Assembly (NCBI GenBank): GCA_003150035.1
Contig: QALR01000026.1
Span: forward strand, 124,001 to 188,000
DNA from: Clostridiales bacterium
GTDB lineage: Bacteria; Bacillota; Clostridia; Oscillospirales; CAG-272
Reading direction: 5' to 3'
Length of the DNA stretch: 64,000 nucleotides
This document shows positions 23,771 to 32,572 of the stretch, piece after piece. The position numbers and the translations under genes were made by a program. Position 1 is the first letter of the stretch. Each line of letters starts with the position of its first letter. The notes under the pieces are model-generated. The model had not been told where the DNA came from. It saw only the letters and a list, made by a program, of their open reading frames with translations, and did not search any database.

Positions 23771-24220
23771 TTAATTATATATCGTATTTCTGTTTTTATC
23801 CATATATCCCTGCAAAATCAGCTCCGCGGCAAGAGAATCGACAACACCCCGCCGATTTTTCGCGCGAACACCGCTTTGGGATAAAATCTGATGCGCACAG
23901 ACAGTCGTCATGCGCTCGTCATAGAAATCAACGGGGATTTCTGTCATCTCCGAGATGAGACGCGCAAGCTCCGTCACCTTCTCCACCTTTTCCCCGCAGG
24001 TGCCGTTCATATTGAGCGGCTTGCCGATCACGATGCGGCGGATTCCGTTTTCCTTTGCAACCCGAACAATTTCGGCGGCGGTTTCATCGATTCGGTAGCT
24101 TTTGATATGTCCCATGCCGATCGCATACAGGCCGAGCGCGTCGGAGCGCGCAAGTCCTGTGCGCGCCTCGCCGTAATCGACGCCAAGCAGCCCTATCGTG
24201 GGCTTTGCCCTGTTATCCAT
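23771..24220 (-). CDS. ruvX: Putative Holliday junction resolvase / pre-16S rRNA nuclease RuvX (YqgF)
   Basis: 149 aa, full length. RNase-H fold markers: GVDYGEARTGLARSD (first Asp), RIVIGKPLNMNG, VDFYDERMTT (Glu), and late Asp in RRGVVDSLAAELILQGYM. Members mature the 16S rRNA 5' end or cleave Holliday junctions. The ATG overlaps the last eight bases of the PfkB gene, indicating coupled translation. Followed by glyS. Confidence 0.95.
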   Translation of the reverse strand: MDNRAKPTIGLLGVDYGEARTGLARSDALGLYAIGMGHIKSYRIDETAAEIVRVAKENGIRRIVIGKPLNMNGTCGEKVEKVTELARLISEMTEIPVDFYDERMTTVCAHQILSQSGVRAKNRRGVVDSLAAELILQGYMDKNRNTIYN

Positions 24221-25340
24221 GATACAAATCTATGCCGTGCTCCACGGCATATGCCTCAAGCTCCGCCTTGACGGGAACCCGCTCAAGGCTTCCGAACTTC
24301 GCGCGCGTCATGAGACTGGCAATCAGCGCAAAACGGCAGGCGCGCACAACATTCTTGCTCTCTAAATATTCCGCTGCAAGCGCGCCCGTAAAGGTCGGAT
24401 TCATTTTTTTTCCGGCGTTTTTTGTCACGCCCCGAAGCGCGACGGGAGCTGTAACCGTTTCATAATATTTTCCATCATAAATGAAGGCCGTATCGTCTCC
24501 CTGCTCCACGACATAATATTTTGCCTTGATCTTCTGGGAAAGCGCGACAAGCGAGCGCAGCGCCTTGTCCGTCGTATTCGGGAAAAAGCCCGTCAGGGAA
24601 TAGAGCGCGTCGTCAGAGATAACCAGAATCTTGATATTTTCGATTTTTTCAAGCGGGAACTTCGCGGTAAACGGCGTATACCGCATGAGAAGATCGGTTT
24701 TCTTTTCCTGCGCCTTTTGCACCGCGTAATAGGCTAGACTCTCCTCATACCGGTAAGTCGAGGTGCGCGGGAGCTCCGGCATATCGGCGGCCGTCTTTTC
24801 CATGGACTCGCCATCCCCTCCATCCGCGTGCTCCTTCTCCGCGCCGTCATCATCAGACGCAGGCGTTGTATCAGAAGCAGGTCCCATATTCATAACCGCC
24901 ACATGCTCCTCGAGACCGAGCTCCTCAGGAGGCACCAGAAACAGATCGGGCATGGTAATAAAGGCATCGTCGATCTCCTCTTTGGTGAAATGCTCGGACG
25001 CACCCTTTGACACAAAGGTCTCATGGGTTTCCAAATCGCTGTAAAGCGTAATGCTCATACCGGTTTGCAGGGTCTTATCCTTTTTCATCAGATCGGTTTT
25101 GATACCGCAGCTTTTATAGTATTCATAAAGGCGCTTTCCGTTGGTATCGTCGCCGAATTTGGTCCCGAAAAGGCATTCGCCGCCGAGCTTCGCCGCCGCA
25201 ATGGCCGTCACAGCCGCCTCTCCAAACGGATGGAACCGATATTCGCCGCCGAGCGTGATATTGTTTTCCTTCGTTCTGGGATTCGTCTTCATCTGCAAAT
25301 TCATATAGCTGCCGCCCAGAATCAGAATCTTCCGTTTCAT
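24213..25340 (-). CDS. Divergent PfkB-family sugar-kinase-like protein lacking the catalytic Asp
   Basis: 375 aa from the ATG at 25340, since the upstream ATG overlaps its GGAGG site. The ribokinase fold is clear: ILILGGSYMNLQMKTNP, GGEYRFHPFGEAAVTAIAAA (substrate-side GG), GTKFGDDTNGKRLYEYY. An acidic, low-complexity insert (about 160-190, with SDDDGAEKEHADGGDGE) interrupts the middle. At the usual anion-hole/catalytic motif G-A-G-D the sequence reads KKMNPTFTGALAAEYLES, so the catalytic Asp is replaced. It may be a non-kinase sugar-binding regulator or use another residue. First gene of the ruvX-glyS transcript, promoter at 25381. Confidence 0.8.
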   Translation of the reverse strand: MKRKILILGGSYMNLQMKTNPRTKENNITLGGEYRFHPFGEAAVTAIAAAKLGGECLFGTKFGDDTNGKRLYEYYKSCGIKTDLMKKDKTLQTGMSITLYSDLETHETFVSKGASEHFTKEEIDDAFITMPDLFLVPPEELGLEEHVAVMNMGPASDTTPASDDDGAEKEHADGGDGESMEKTAADMPELPRTSTYRYEESLAYYAVQKAQEKKTDLLMRYTPFTAKFPLEKIENIKILVISDDALYSLTGFFPNTTDKALRSLVALSQKIKAKYYVVEQGDDTAFIYDGKYYETVTAPVALRGVTKNAGKKMNPTFTGALAAEYLESKNVVRACRFALIASLMTRAKFGSLERVPVKAELEAYAVEHGIDLYHG

Positions 25341-25380
25341 CGCAATCGCCTCCATTGTTTTCTCACTGATAATTAAATTG

Positions 25381-25409
25381 ATTATACAATAAAAAAAGGG
25401 ATTTGTAAA
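25381..25409 (-). promoter_or_regulatory. Promoter of the PfkB-ruvX-glyS operon
   Basis: On the minus strand: TTTACA, 17-nt spacer, TATAAT, about 40 nt upstream of the start. It overlaps the terminator of the methyltransferase gene. Confidence 0.75.
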
Positions 25410-25418
25410 TAAAAATCC
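25391..25418 (-). terminator. Terminator of the methyltransferase gene
   Basis: 6-bp stem ggattt/aaatcc with 8-nt loop followed on the minus strand by seven T. Confidence 0.6.
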
Positions 25419-25430
25419 TCTTTTTTCTTT

Positions 25431-26030
25431 TTATCCGATTTTTCGGGCGGTCACCATGAGCTCCCTGTCCCCTGTCGTCGCTTCCTCATAGTCTTCCAGA
25501 AGGGAAATCACCTGAAAGCCGTTTTGCGCAAGAAGAGAAAGCACGGTATCCTTATCCAGAGCGCTGTAATAGAAGGTTTCGCCGAACATTTCCCCCGTCA
25601 CTTCCCCGTCCTTTTTTCCATGCGTAAAGAAAAGCCAGCCGCCGGTATGGAGCAGCGACGAAATTTTCGAGTAAAGCTCCGCCTGCCTGTCATGCGCAAT
25701 ATGCCACAAAGAATCCATGGCGATCACAGCGTCGTAGGTTCGGGCGGGCTGAAAATTCAGGATATCCGCCCTGAAAAAGGCGGACCCCCGCAGGCGCTGC
25801 GCCCTCGCCTTTTCTATCATTTTCTCCGAGACGTCGATGCCGATGACCCGGAAGCCTTTTTCTGCCAGATAAGCGTCGACAGGATATCCCGTCCCGCAGC
25901 CGACATCCAGCACACTCGCCCCGGAAGGCAGCCGCTCCGCAAACGAAGCAATGCAGGGGTTAACCGGCGTGCTCTTCCGGAAAGCATCCCACGCATCGCA
26001 AATCTGATTATAGGAATCCCGGATATCCAT
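25431..26030 (-). CDS. Class I SAM-dependent methyltransferase
   Basis: 199 aa from the ATG at 26030 (GGGGG upstream). Motif I VLDVGCGTGYPVDAYLA, motif II acidic IGIDVSEKMIEKA, motif III region FFRADILNFQP and YDAVIAMDSLWHI are the class I Rossmann signature. The sequence between the last strands (WLFFTHGKKDGEVTGEMFGE) resembles small-molecule methyltransferases. Substrate unknown. It lies 56 nt downstream of dut on the same strand and ends at the terminator at 25391. Confidence 0.88.
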   Translation of the reverse strand: MDIRDSYNQICDAWDAFRKSTPVNPCIASFAERLPSGASVLDVGCGTGYPVDAYLAEKGFRVIGIDVSEKMIEKARAQRLRGSAFFRADILNFQPARTYDAVIAMDSLWHIAHDRQAELYSKISSLLHTGGWLFFTHGKKDGEVTGEMFGETFYYSALDKDTVLSLLAQNGFQVISLLEDYEEATTGDRELMVTARKIG

Positions 26031-26086
26031 GAAAAACGCCCCCAATCCACAGGCGGATTTTGCGCAAAGGTCCTCCCCGCCGCCCG

Positions 26087-26521
26087 TTATTTTCCGGTAC
26101 TTCCGAAGCCGCCTGCCCCGCGCGCCGTTTCGTCAAGCGCTTGCACCGTCTCAAATTCGGCGGCAAGATAAGGCAGCACGACAAGCTGCGCGATACGGTC
26201 GCCCGGACGCACGGTCCTTGCGGTGCCGGAATCATTGTGCAGGACTACCATATATTCCCCACGATAGTCGGAGTCTGCGACGCCGACACAATTCGCGGGA
26301 CGAAGCCCTTCCTTGGCAGCAAGTCCGCTGCGCGCGAAAATCGCACCGAAATACCCGTCAGGAATCGCAATGGCAAGTCCTGTCCCGATTTTCGCCGAAC
26401 CGCCTGGTGCTATCTCCACCGCATGCTCAAGGCAGGCATAGAGATCATAGCCTGCTGCATGCGCCGAGCCTCTTGTCGGGATCCTTGCCCCCTCCCGCAA
26501 TACGCTGACCTGTATTTTCAT
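26087..26521 (-). CDS. dut: dUTP diphosphatase
   Basis: 144 aa from the ATG at 26521 (AAGGAG upstream), the normal trimeric dUTPase length. All five motifs are visible: AAGYDLYA, ARSGLA, GVADSDYRGEY, RIAQLVVLP, and the C-terminal ARGAGGFGSTGK. It hydrolyses dUTP to dUMP, keeping uracil out of DNA and feeding dTMP synthesis. It sits 32 nt downstream of prfC. Confidence 0.96.
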   Translation of the reverse strand: MKIQVSVLREGARIPTRGSAHAAGYDLYACLEHAVEIAPGGSAKIGTGLAIAIPDGYFGAIFARSGLAAKEGLRPANCVGVADSDYRGEYMVVLHNDSGTARTVRPGDRIAQLVVLPYLAAEFETVQALDETARGAGGFGSTGK

Positions 26522-26553
26522 AGAATCTGCTCCTTTTCCTTTTCCCGGACAGT

Positions 26554-28146
26554 TCAGTTTCGGCTGAAATCCGAAAGAGACAGCCCCGGATTTTTCTCGA
26601 GTGCCCAGCGGATATTCCATTCGCTCGTGAAAATCAGAAGATTTTTTCCGCGGAAATCCTGCACCCATTTGGTATCGCTGGTAATATTCAGTCCGGCCGG
26701 ATTCACGTCATCGCCATCAATCCAACGGATATATTGATAGGGAAGGTTCGAGCGTCTGACATCCACGCCGTATTCGTTTTTCAGCCGGTATTCCAACACC
26801 TCGAACTGAAGAACACCGACCACCCCCACGATAACGCGCTCCATACCACCGCCCGGCTCAAAGAAAATCTGAATGGCGCCCTCTTGGGCGATTTGGTTCA
26901 TCCCCTTGACGAACTGCTTGCGCTTCATCGTATCCACCTGTTCTACAGTCGCAAAATGCTCCGGCGCGAAGGTCGGAATGCCCTCATAGGTTATCTTCAT
27001 TTTAGGAGAACAAACGGTATCGCCAATGGAAAAAATGCCGGGATCGAATACGCCGATGATGTCGCCGGCATAAGCCTCGTCCACGATTTCCCGCTCCTGC
27101 GCCATCAGCTGCTGCGGTTGGGAAAGCTTGATAGACTTCCCCTCCTGCACATGGTAATATTCCGCGCCGCGCTCGAATTTTCCCGAGCATATCCTAAGGA
27201 AAGCGAGCCTGTCGCGGTGCGCCTTGTTCATGTTCGCCTGAATCTTAAATACAAACGCCGAAAATTCGCCGCAAAGCGGATCCACAACAGTATCACCCGC
27301 TTTTCTCGGGAGAGGCGGGGTCGTCATGCGCAGAAAGCTTTCCAAGAACGGCTCCACCCCGAAGTTCGTCAGCGCCGAACCGAAAAACACAGGGCTAAGC
27401 TTTCCCGCCCGCACCTTTTCCATATCGAAATCGAAGCTTGCCGCGTCAAGAAGCTCCACTTGCTCGCAAAGCTCGCGCCGGCGCTCCTCGCCGATAATGG
27501 CGTCAAGCCTTTCCGTATCCGTGATATCGCATTCGATGGCCTCGAGCTTCGTCTGCCCGCGGTTTTTCGCATTGAATACGAGAATTCTTCGTCCTACTCT
27601 GTCAAACACACCTCGGAACGAAGGGCCGCAGCCAATCGGCCAGTTCATCGGATACGTACCGATTCCGAACTCCTTCTCAAGCTCATCGATAAGATCAAAC
27701 GGGTCGCGCGCCTCACGGTCGAGCTTATTGATAAAGGTAAAAATCGGAATGCCCCGCATCGCGCAGACGCGGAAGAGCTTTCGCGTCTGCGGCTCGATGC
27801 CCTTCGCCGCGTCGATGACCATGACGGCGCTGTCCGCCGCCATCAGCGTGCGGTAAGTGTCCTCCGAGAAATCCTGATGGCCCGGCGTATCCAAAATATT
27901 GATGCAGTAGCCCTCGTACTGAAACTGCATAACCGAGGACGTAATCGAAATGCCTCTCTTCTTTTCGAGCTCCATCCAGTCAGAAACGGCGTGCCTGTCC
28001 GCCGCCTTGCCTTTGACGGCTCCCGCCTGCAAAATAGCGCCGCCGTAAAGAAGCAGCTTTTCGGTCAGCGTGGTCTTTCCGGCGTCCGGATGCGAGATGA
28101 TGGCAAAGGTGCGCCGCCGTTCGATTTCTTTTGCGTAATTTTCCAA
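26554..28146 (-). CDS. prfC: Peptide chain release factor 3
   Basis: 530 aa, full length. The start codon is TTG at 28146 with GGGAAG upstream. GTPase motifs: SHPDAGKTTLTEKLLLYG (G1), RGISITSSVMQF (G2), ILDTPGHQDF (G3), FINKLDREARDP (G4). Domains II-III follow (YHVQEGKSIKLSQPQQLMAQ). The factor recycles RF1/RF2 from the ribosome after termination. Downstream: dut. Confidence 0.96.
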   Translation of the reverse strand: MENYAKEIERRRTFAIISHPDAGKTTLTEKLLLYGGAILQAGAVKGKAADRHAVSDWMELEKKRGISITSSVMQFQYEGYCINILDTPGHQDFSEDTYRTLMAADSAVMVIDAAKGIEPQTRKLFRVCAMRGIPIFTFINKLDREARDPFDLIDELEKEFGIGTYPMNWPIGCGPSFRGVFDRVGRRILVFNAKNRGQTKLEAIECDITDTERLDAIIGEERRRELCEQVELLDAASFDFDMEKVRAGKLSPVFFGSALTNFGVEPFLESFLRMTTPPLPRKAGDTVVDPLCGEFSAFVFKIQANMNKAHRDRLAFLRICSGKFERGAEYYHVQEGKSIKLSQPQQLMAQEREIVDEAYAGDIIGVFDPGIFSIGDTVCSPKMKITYEGIPTFAPEHFATVEQVDTMKRKQFVKGMNQIAQEGAIQIFFEPGGGMERVIVGVVGVLQFEVLEYRLKNEYGVDVRRSNLPYQYIRWIDGDDVNPAGLNITSDTKWVQDFRGKNLLIFTSEWNIRWALEKNPGLSLSDFSRN

Positions 28147-28173
28147 GTGTCTCTTCCCTTTCCTCTGTGGACT

Positions 28174-28818
28174 TTATCCAAGATTTTCTTCTAAAAACTT
28201 CAAAAAATCAGCCGGCGTCTCACAGCAAACATCCGGTCCCGCCGCTATTGTTGCGGCCTTGTCTGTCGAGGGCGCCCAGAGCGCTGCCGCGGCGGAAAGT
28301 CCCATCTCATGCGAATAGGTGATATCGCTCGGCGCATCGCCGAGATAAATCGCCTCCTCCGGACGGGCCGTAAACGTTTTCAAAACAATTCCTATGGCCT
28401 CTTTTTTGCGGGAGCCGACAGGAGAACCGTATTCCACGGCATCAAAAGCATGCTCCATACCGAACTGCCGGAGCGTCATATCGCAGGAGGTCTTGTTTTT
28501 TCCGGTCACAAGCGCGGTTTTCGTACCTTTTTTTTTCAGATATCGGAAAATCTCACGGATACCGTCAAAGGGAGCCCCACACATCTGCGGAAGATATCCT
28601 TCATACAACGCATCGTAGCGCTTCGCGGCCGCCTCATACCGGTCGCCGAGCATATTCGTAATAATACCGCGCTCATTTGGACCGAGCGCCTCCATAAAAT
28701 CCTCATCCGATACCGCATGTCCGACAATTGGCTCCACCGCCTCGCGTAGCGCGCGGATCATCAGTGGAAACGAATCGCAAATCGTCCCGTCCATATCAAA
28801 AATCACTGCTTTCAGCAT
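28174..28818 (-). CDS. HAD-superfamily phosphatase (Gph/PpaX-like)
   Basis: 214 aa. Motif I IFDMDGTICDSF with the nucleophile Asp, motif II TALVTGKNKT, motif III Lys region SRKKEAIGIV, motif IV YLGDAPSDITYSHEMG. A helical cap (about 15-80) places it in subfamily IA, near phosphoglycolate phosphatase and pyrophosphatase PpaX. Substrate not certain. AAAGGA lies before the ATG. It is 27 nt upstream of prfC on the same strand. Confidence 0.9.
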   Translation of the reverse strand: MLKAVIFDMDGTICDSFPLMIRALREAVEPIVGHAVSDEDFMEALGPNERGIITNMLGDRYEAAAKRYDALYEGYLPQMCGAPFDGIREIFRYLKKKGTKTALVTGKNKTSCDMTLRQFGMEHAFDAVEYGSPVGSRKKEAIGIVLKTFTARPEEAIYLGDAPSDITYSHEMGLSAAAALWAPSTDKAATIAAGPDVCCETPADFLKFLEENLG

Positions 28819-28896
28819 CGATAAAAATCCTTTCCTTGTTTCAATCCTTCCTCTATCCCAAACGACACCCGCCGTTTCTGTGCCGTCGTAAGGACT

Positions 28897-30294
28897 TTAC
28901 ACCGTGCGCCGGAAATAATAATACGTTTCGTCCTCGCCCGCGGGACGCATAACGCCCGCCAACATGTTTTGGGATTTCTGGTTCTCTCTATAGCATTTGC
29001 CGCGCACCTCATACATCCCGATGCCATAAAGCGCATAATCACACGCCCCCCGGTAGGCCTCGCCTGCATAGCCATGCCCCTCGTATTCCGGAAGGAGCCG
29101 AATGCCGATTTCTGCACCGCCGCGAAAATCAAAATGATACAGAATCACCTCTCCGATGAACGTCCCGTCAAGGCGAACCGCAAAATTCATCGCCGTACTG
29201 CTCCCGAAATCCTTTTTCTGATCGAGATAGAAATATTCCTCGTCGGGATTTTCACAGTCGCGTCGGTAATCATAGCCCCAATACCGATTACGCTCGTCGT
29301 CAAGGCACAGCCGGTTATAGGCGGGAATATCCTCCTCCGTAATGGCGTCTAGCACAAGGCGTTCCGTTTCAAGCTCCGGGATTTTTTCCACATGATACAG
29401 CTCGTTTTTGACCTTCACCGAATATTTATCCAAAATTTCAATCGGCTGATACTGGGTTTTGGAAGTCCGCAGCCCATGGTCGCCTGCGTCATCTTCTCTG
29501 TTGATATACTTCACATCGGCGGCGAACCGTGCGGCAAATTCCTGCACCATGGCGGGATAAATACCCTCATAATCCGGCAGCGCCTTTTCGATATGATCCA
29601 CGAGCGTATCTCCGCATTTTTCGGCAAGACAGAAAGAAATCAGTTCTCCATTCAAAACATATCCGCCGCATCGGAACAGCGGGGAGCCGACATAGCGGAG
29701 CATCCGCCACGCACGCTCCAGCTCATTTTTCGCACCGTAGGAATTTTTATGGAATTCCTCCGTAAAGCGCTCCCGGAACGCATGGATAAGCGGTTCATCC
29801 TCCGAGGTCAGCGCCCGGAAGCATGCGTCCGGATACTTCGCATGAAACTTTTTCACATGATTGCGCTGCCCGGCATAGCGCTTCCCTGAAAAATGGATGA
29901 AATCCTCTGCCGCATACAGATAGTCGCTGTAATTGCGGAAGGTTCTCGTCTCCACATTCGGATACCGCTCGAGGATTACGTGGACAAATTCGCGCGGCAC
30001 AGCCGAGAACTCAAATGGGAGAAAGTTCTCGGAGCAGAAATCCGCCATATCCGAGAGCGCGGCGAGTATATCGGCGTTTTCTTCTACAGGGAACGGATAG
30101 TCGAAAGCATATCTTCCCCGGATTTTGCTGCGCACCACAAAGCAGCCGTGCGATACCGTATATTCCGAGTCTAGCATATAACGCCACATCATCTTGAGCC
30201 CAAGCGAATAATCGCTGATGCGATAGGGACAAAGAGAATAATAGCGTCCGACTTCTTCGGCAGTATTTTCATTGATTGGTGTAAACGTAAGCAT
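28897..30294 (-). CDS. DUF2156 (phosphatidylglycerol lysyltransferase-like) and GNAT fusion protein
   Basis: 465 aa. The first ~290 residues match the DUF2156 acyl-aminoacyltransferase pattern (YYSLCPYRISDYSLGLKMMW; FSGKRYAGQRNHVKKFHAKY; YINREDDAGDHGLRTSKTQY), without the membrane part of MprF. A GNAT domain fills residues ~305-465 (LETERLVLDAITEEDIPAYN; GIRLLPEYEGHGYAGEAY; VRGKCYRENQKSQNML). Both halves are GCN5-related folds, so the protein may aminoacylate and acetylate, or pair donor and acceptor sites. Soluble, no TM. AGGT precedes the ATG. The upstream ~230 nt up to the tRNA terminator hold nothing recognisable. Confidence 0.85.
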   Translation of the reverse strand: MLTFTPINENTAEEVGRYYSLCPYRISDYSLGLKMMWRYMLDSEYTVSHGCFVVRSKIRGRYAFDYPFPVEENADILAALSDMADFCSENFLPFEFSAVPREFVHVILERYPNVETRTFRNYSDYLYAAEDFIHFSGKRYAGQRNHVKKFHAKYPDACFRALTSEDEPLIHAFRERFTEEFHKNSYGAKNELERAWRMLRYVGSPLFRCGGYVLNGELISFCLAEKCGDTLVDHIEKALPDYEGIYPAMVQEFAARFAADVKYINREDDAGDHGLRTSKTQYQPIEILDKYSVKVKNELYHVEKIPELETERLVLDAITEEDIPAYNRLCLDDERNRYWGYDYRRDCENPDEEYFYLDQKKDFGSSTAMNFAVRLDGTFIGEVILYHFDFRGGAEIGIRLLPEYEGHGYAGEAYRGACDYALYGIGMYEVRGKCYRENQKSQNMLAGVMRPAGEDETYYYFRRTV

Positions 30295-30487
30295 AAATTT
30301 ACCTGCGGTTTTCCTTTCTTATCTGATTTAGTATAGCATCGTTTCCTTCCTTTTTCAACATTTTTCAGAAAAATTCATCTTCGAAAAGTTTCATCCAATC
30401 CGTTGTCCGAAAAATAAGAACTTCTTTAAAGCGGCAGCCTTCTGCTCCAATGGATTCTGATATGCCTCGCCCTTCAAAAAATCCCGC

Positions 30488-30525
30488 AAAAAAGAGTCTG
30501 AACGCAACTTGCGTCCAGACTCTTT
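30488..30525 (-). terminator. Terminator of the tRNA pair
   Basis: Stem aaagagtctg(a)acgcaa with ttgcgt(c)cagactcttt, one mismatch, T-run on the minus strand, immediately after the tRNA-Val CCA end. Confidence 0.8.
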
Positions 30526-30526
30526 A

Positions 30527-30603
30527 TGGTGGGAACAGCAGGGATCGAACCTGTGACCTCACGGATGTGAACCGTGCGCTCTGACCAGCTGAGCTATGCT
30601 CCC
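30527..30603 (-). tRNA. tRNA-Val (anticodon CAC)
   Basis: 77 nt with encoded CCA. Acceptor GGGAGCA pairs with TGTTCCC (one G-T); anticodon stem CACGG/CCGTG encloses loop TTCACAT, giving anticodon CAC for codon GUG. T-arm contains GGTTCGATCC. Second gene of a two-tRNA unit. Confidence 0.93.
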
Positions 30604-30617
30604 ATGACGGTTCTACG

Positions 30618-30699
30618 TGGTGCGGGCGACAGGACTTGAACCTGCACGGTCGCCCACTGGTTCCTAAGACCAGCGCGTCTGCCATTCCGCCACGCCCGC
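30618..30699 (-). tRNA. tRNA-Leu (anticodon TAG)
   Basis: 82 nt with encoded CCA, class II. Acceptor GCGGGCG pairs with CGCCCGC; anticodon stem CTGGT/ACCAG with loop CTTAGGA gives UAG, codon CUA. A short variable arm is present (GGGCGACCG region) and T-arm GGTTCAAGTCC. It precedes tRNA-Val by 14 nt. Confidence 0.95.
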
Positions 30700-30841
30700 G
30701 TGCTGTTCTTTATTATATCACAATCATCTTCCGCTGTCAATGCAAAATCCGCCGATTTTTTATAAATTGCCGCACAAAAACCGATGGCAGCGCATTTCTA
30801 TCCGGAAAAAGTGAAAAGCGCAAAATCCCTGCTTTCTAATT

Positions 30842-30871
30842 CGCAGGGAAAACGCTAGTATTTCCCCTGCG
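30842..30871 (-). terminator. Hairpin after the amino-acid ABC operon
   Basis: cgcagggaaa pairs with tttcccctgcg (one bulge), 9-nt loop, just beyond the ATPase stop; no clear T-run. Confidence 0.5.
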
Positions 30872-30878
30872 CCGGCGT

Positions 30879-31802
30879 TTACAGCACTTTGGACAAAAAT
30901 TCCTGAAGTCTCGCATCCTTTGGATGCTCGAAAAATTCGGCAGGCGTGTTTTCTTCCTTGATTCTTCCCTCGTCGACAAATAAAACACGGGTTCCGACCT
31001 CACGCGCAAAGCCCATCTCATGGGTGACGATAACCATTGTCATCCCGTCCTCGGCAAGCTGACGTATCAGGTCCAAAACCTCCCCTACCATCTCGGGATC
31101 AAGAGCGGATGTCGGCTCGTCAAACAGCAGAACCTCCGGATTCATCGCAAGAGCGCGGACAATGGCAATTCGCTGCTTTTGCCCGCCGGACAGCTTGCTC
31201 GGATAGGTATCCCGCTTGTCAGAAAGTCCGATTCGCTCGAGCAGCGCCAATGCCTTTTCCTCCGCCTGCTCTTTGGTTTGAATCCCAAGCTGTGTCGGGG
31301 CAAGCGTCAGATTCTGAAGAACTGTCAGATTGCCGAACAGATTAAAATGCTGAAACACCATGCCCATTTTCCGGCGCGCCAGATTGACGTCGATAAAATG
31401 ATCGGTGTAAATTTTCTTCAGCAGCGCAGTATATTTCTTGCCCTCGTGCTTTTTCAGCAAATCCTCCGCTTTGATTTTTCGGATGGCTTCCGCATCCGCG
31501 TCTTCCTCCGACAAAGACGGATTTTCTGCCTTTAAGCCGGCAAGAACGCCGGAATACGTTTCGGACGCGCGGATCACGTCAAAATGCAAATAAGGATCCG
31601 GCACGGTAATAAGCTTTCCGTCCAGCCAAACCTCGCCATAAGTCGGCGTCTCAAGCAGATTCATGCAGCGAAGAAGCGTGGACTTGCCGCTGCCGGACGG
31701 TCCGACAATCACCACGCGCTCGCCCTTCTCAATTTCACAGGAAACACCGCGCAAAACAGAGACCTCTCCGAAATTTTTGTAAACATTTTTAACGCTTATC
31801 AC
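30879..31802 (-). CDS. Polar amino-acid ABC transporter ATPase with a ~65-residue insertion
   Basis: 307 aa from GTG 31802 (GGAGG 9-10 nt upstream, inside the permease gene). Walker A GPSGSGKSTLLRCMN, Q-loop GMVFQHFNLF, signature LSGGQKQRIAIVRAL, Walker B VLLFDEPTSALDPEM, H-loop VIVTHEMGFA: the GlnQ/ArtM type. Usual length is about 240-250; here a charged, Lys/Glu-rich insert (about residues 70-135, from ITVPDPYLHFDV to DVNLARRKM) lies between Walker A and the Q-loop. It energises import through the permease below. The start overlaps the permease end by 14 nt. Confidence 0.94.
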   Translation of the reverse strand: MISVKNVYKNFGEVSVLRGVSCEIEKGERVVIVGPSGSGKSTLLRCMNLLETPTYGEVWLDGKLITVPDPYLHFDVIRASETYSGVLAGLKAENPSLSEEDADAEAIRKIKAEDLLKKHEGKKYTALLKKIYTDHFIDVNLARRKMGMVFQHFNLFGNLTVLQNLTLAPTQLGIQTKEQAEEKALALLERIGLSDKRDTYPSKLSGGQKQRIAIVRALAMNPEVLLFDEPTSALDPEMVGEVLDLIRQLAEDGMTMVIVTHEMGFAREVGTRVLFVDEGRIKEENTPAEFFEHPKDARLQEFLSKVL

Positions 31803-32484
31803 CGGAACGCAGCCTCCTTTCGATTCGTTTGATGGCAAAGGTGAGAGCATAAACAATGACAAGATAGAAGAGCGCCGCCACCGTCATCGGCCCGAGATAG
31901 CTAGCAAGATTGTGTCCGCTGCCGATATTCTGCGCCGCTGCCGTCAGATCAAACATACCGATCATGCTCACGATCGAGGTTTCCTTGATCAGCGCGATCA
32001 GCTCGTTTCCGATAGCGGGAATCACGTTTTTAATTGCCTGAGGAATAATGATCTTGCGCATGGTGATACCTTGCGTCAGTCCCAGGGCGCGCCCCGCCTC
32101 CGTCTGCCCGATATCGACCGACAGAATGCCGGCACGGATATTTTCCGCCACGTAAGCGCCGGAATTGATTCCAAACGCGAGAATCGCCGTTACCATCTTC
32201 GGAAATCCGCGGATGGCAAATATAATAAATGCCATGATGAAAAGCTGAAGCGCCATCGGCGTTCCGCGGATTACGACAAGATAAACGTTGCAGACTGCAC
32301 GCGGGATCTTCATCCAGCGGCTTTTTCCGCTTGAAAGCCTGACAAGCGCGACCAGCGTTCCGAGGAAAAGCCCTATAATGGCGGCTCCAACGGATATGGC
32401 AAGCGTCAGCTTCAACCCCTCAAGCAGCGCGGAAAAATATTTTTCATTGGTAAAGCACTGAGCTACGTCACTAAAAAACTTCAT
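31789..32484 (-). CDS. Polar amino-acid ABC transporter permease
   Basis: 231 aa from the ATG at 32484 (AAGGA upstream). Five TM helices, with the His/Glu/Gln permease family EAA loop YVAENIRAGILSVDIGQTEA then GRALGL. Opening GLKLTLAISVGAAIIGLFLG is typical of HisMQ/GlnP proteins. It forms the channel with the ATPase and receives substrate from the binding lipoprotein gene upstream. Confidence 0.94.
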   Translation of the reverse strand: MKFFSDVAQCFTNEKYFSALLEGLKLTLAISVGAAIIGLFLGTLVALVRLSSGKSRWMKIPRAVCNVYLVVIRGTPMALQLFIMAFIIFAIRGFPKMVTAILAFGINSGAYVAENIRAGILSVDIGQTEAGRALGLTQGITMRKIIIPQAIKNVIPAIGNELIALIKETSIVSMIGMFDLTAAAQNIGSGHNLASYLGPMTVAALFYLVIVYALTFAIKRIERRLRSGDKR

Positions 32485-32572
32485 TCGCATCCATCCTTTT
32501 TCATGCGCTCTGACATCAAGAGGAACTGCATATCTCTATGCAGTTCCCGATTTTTATTCGCTGCTATTGCGA

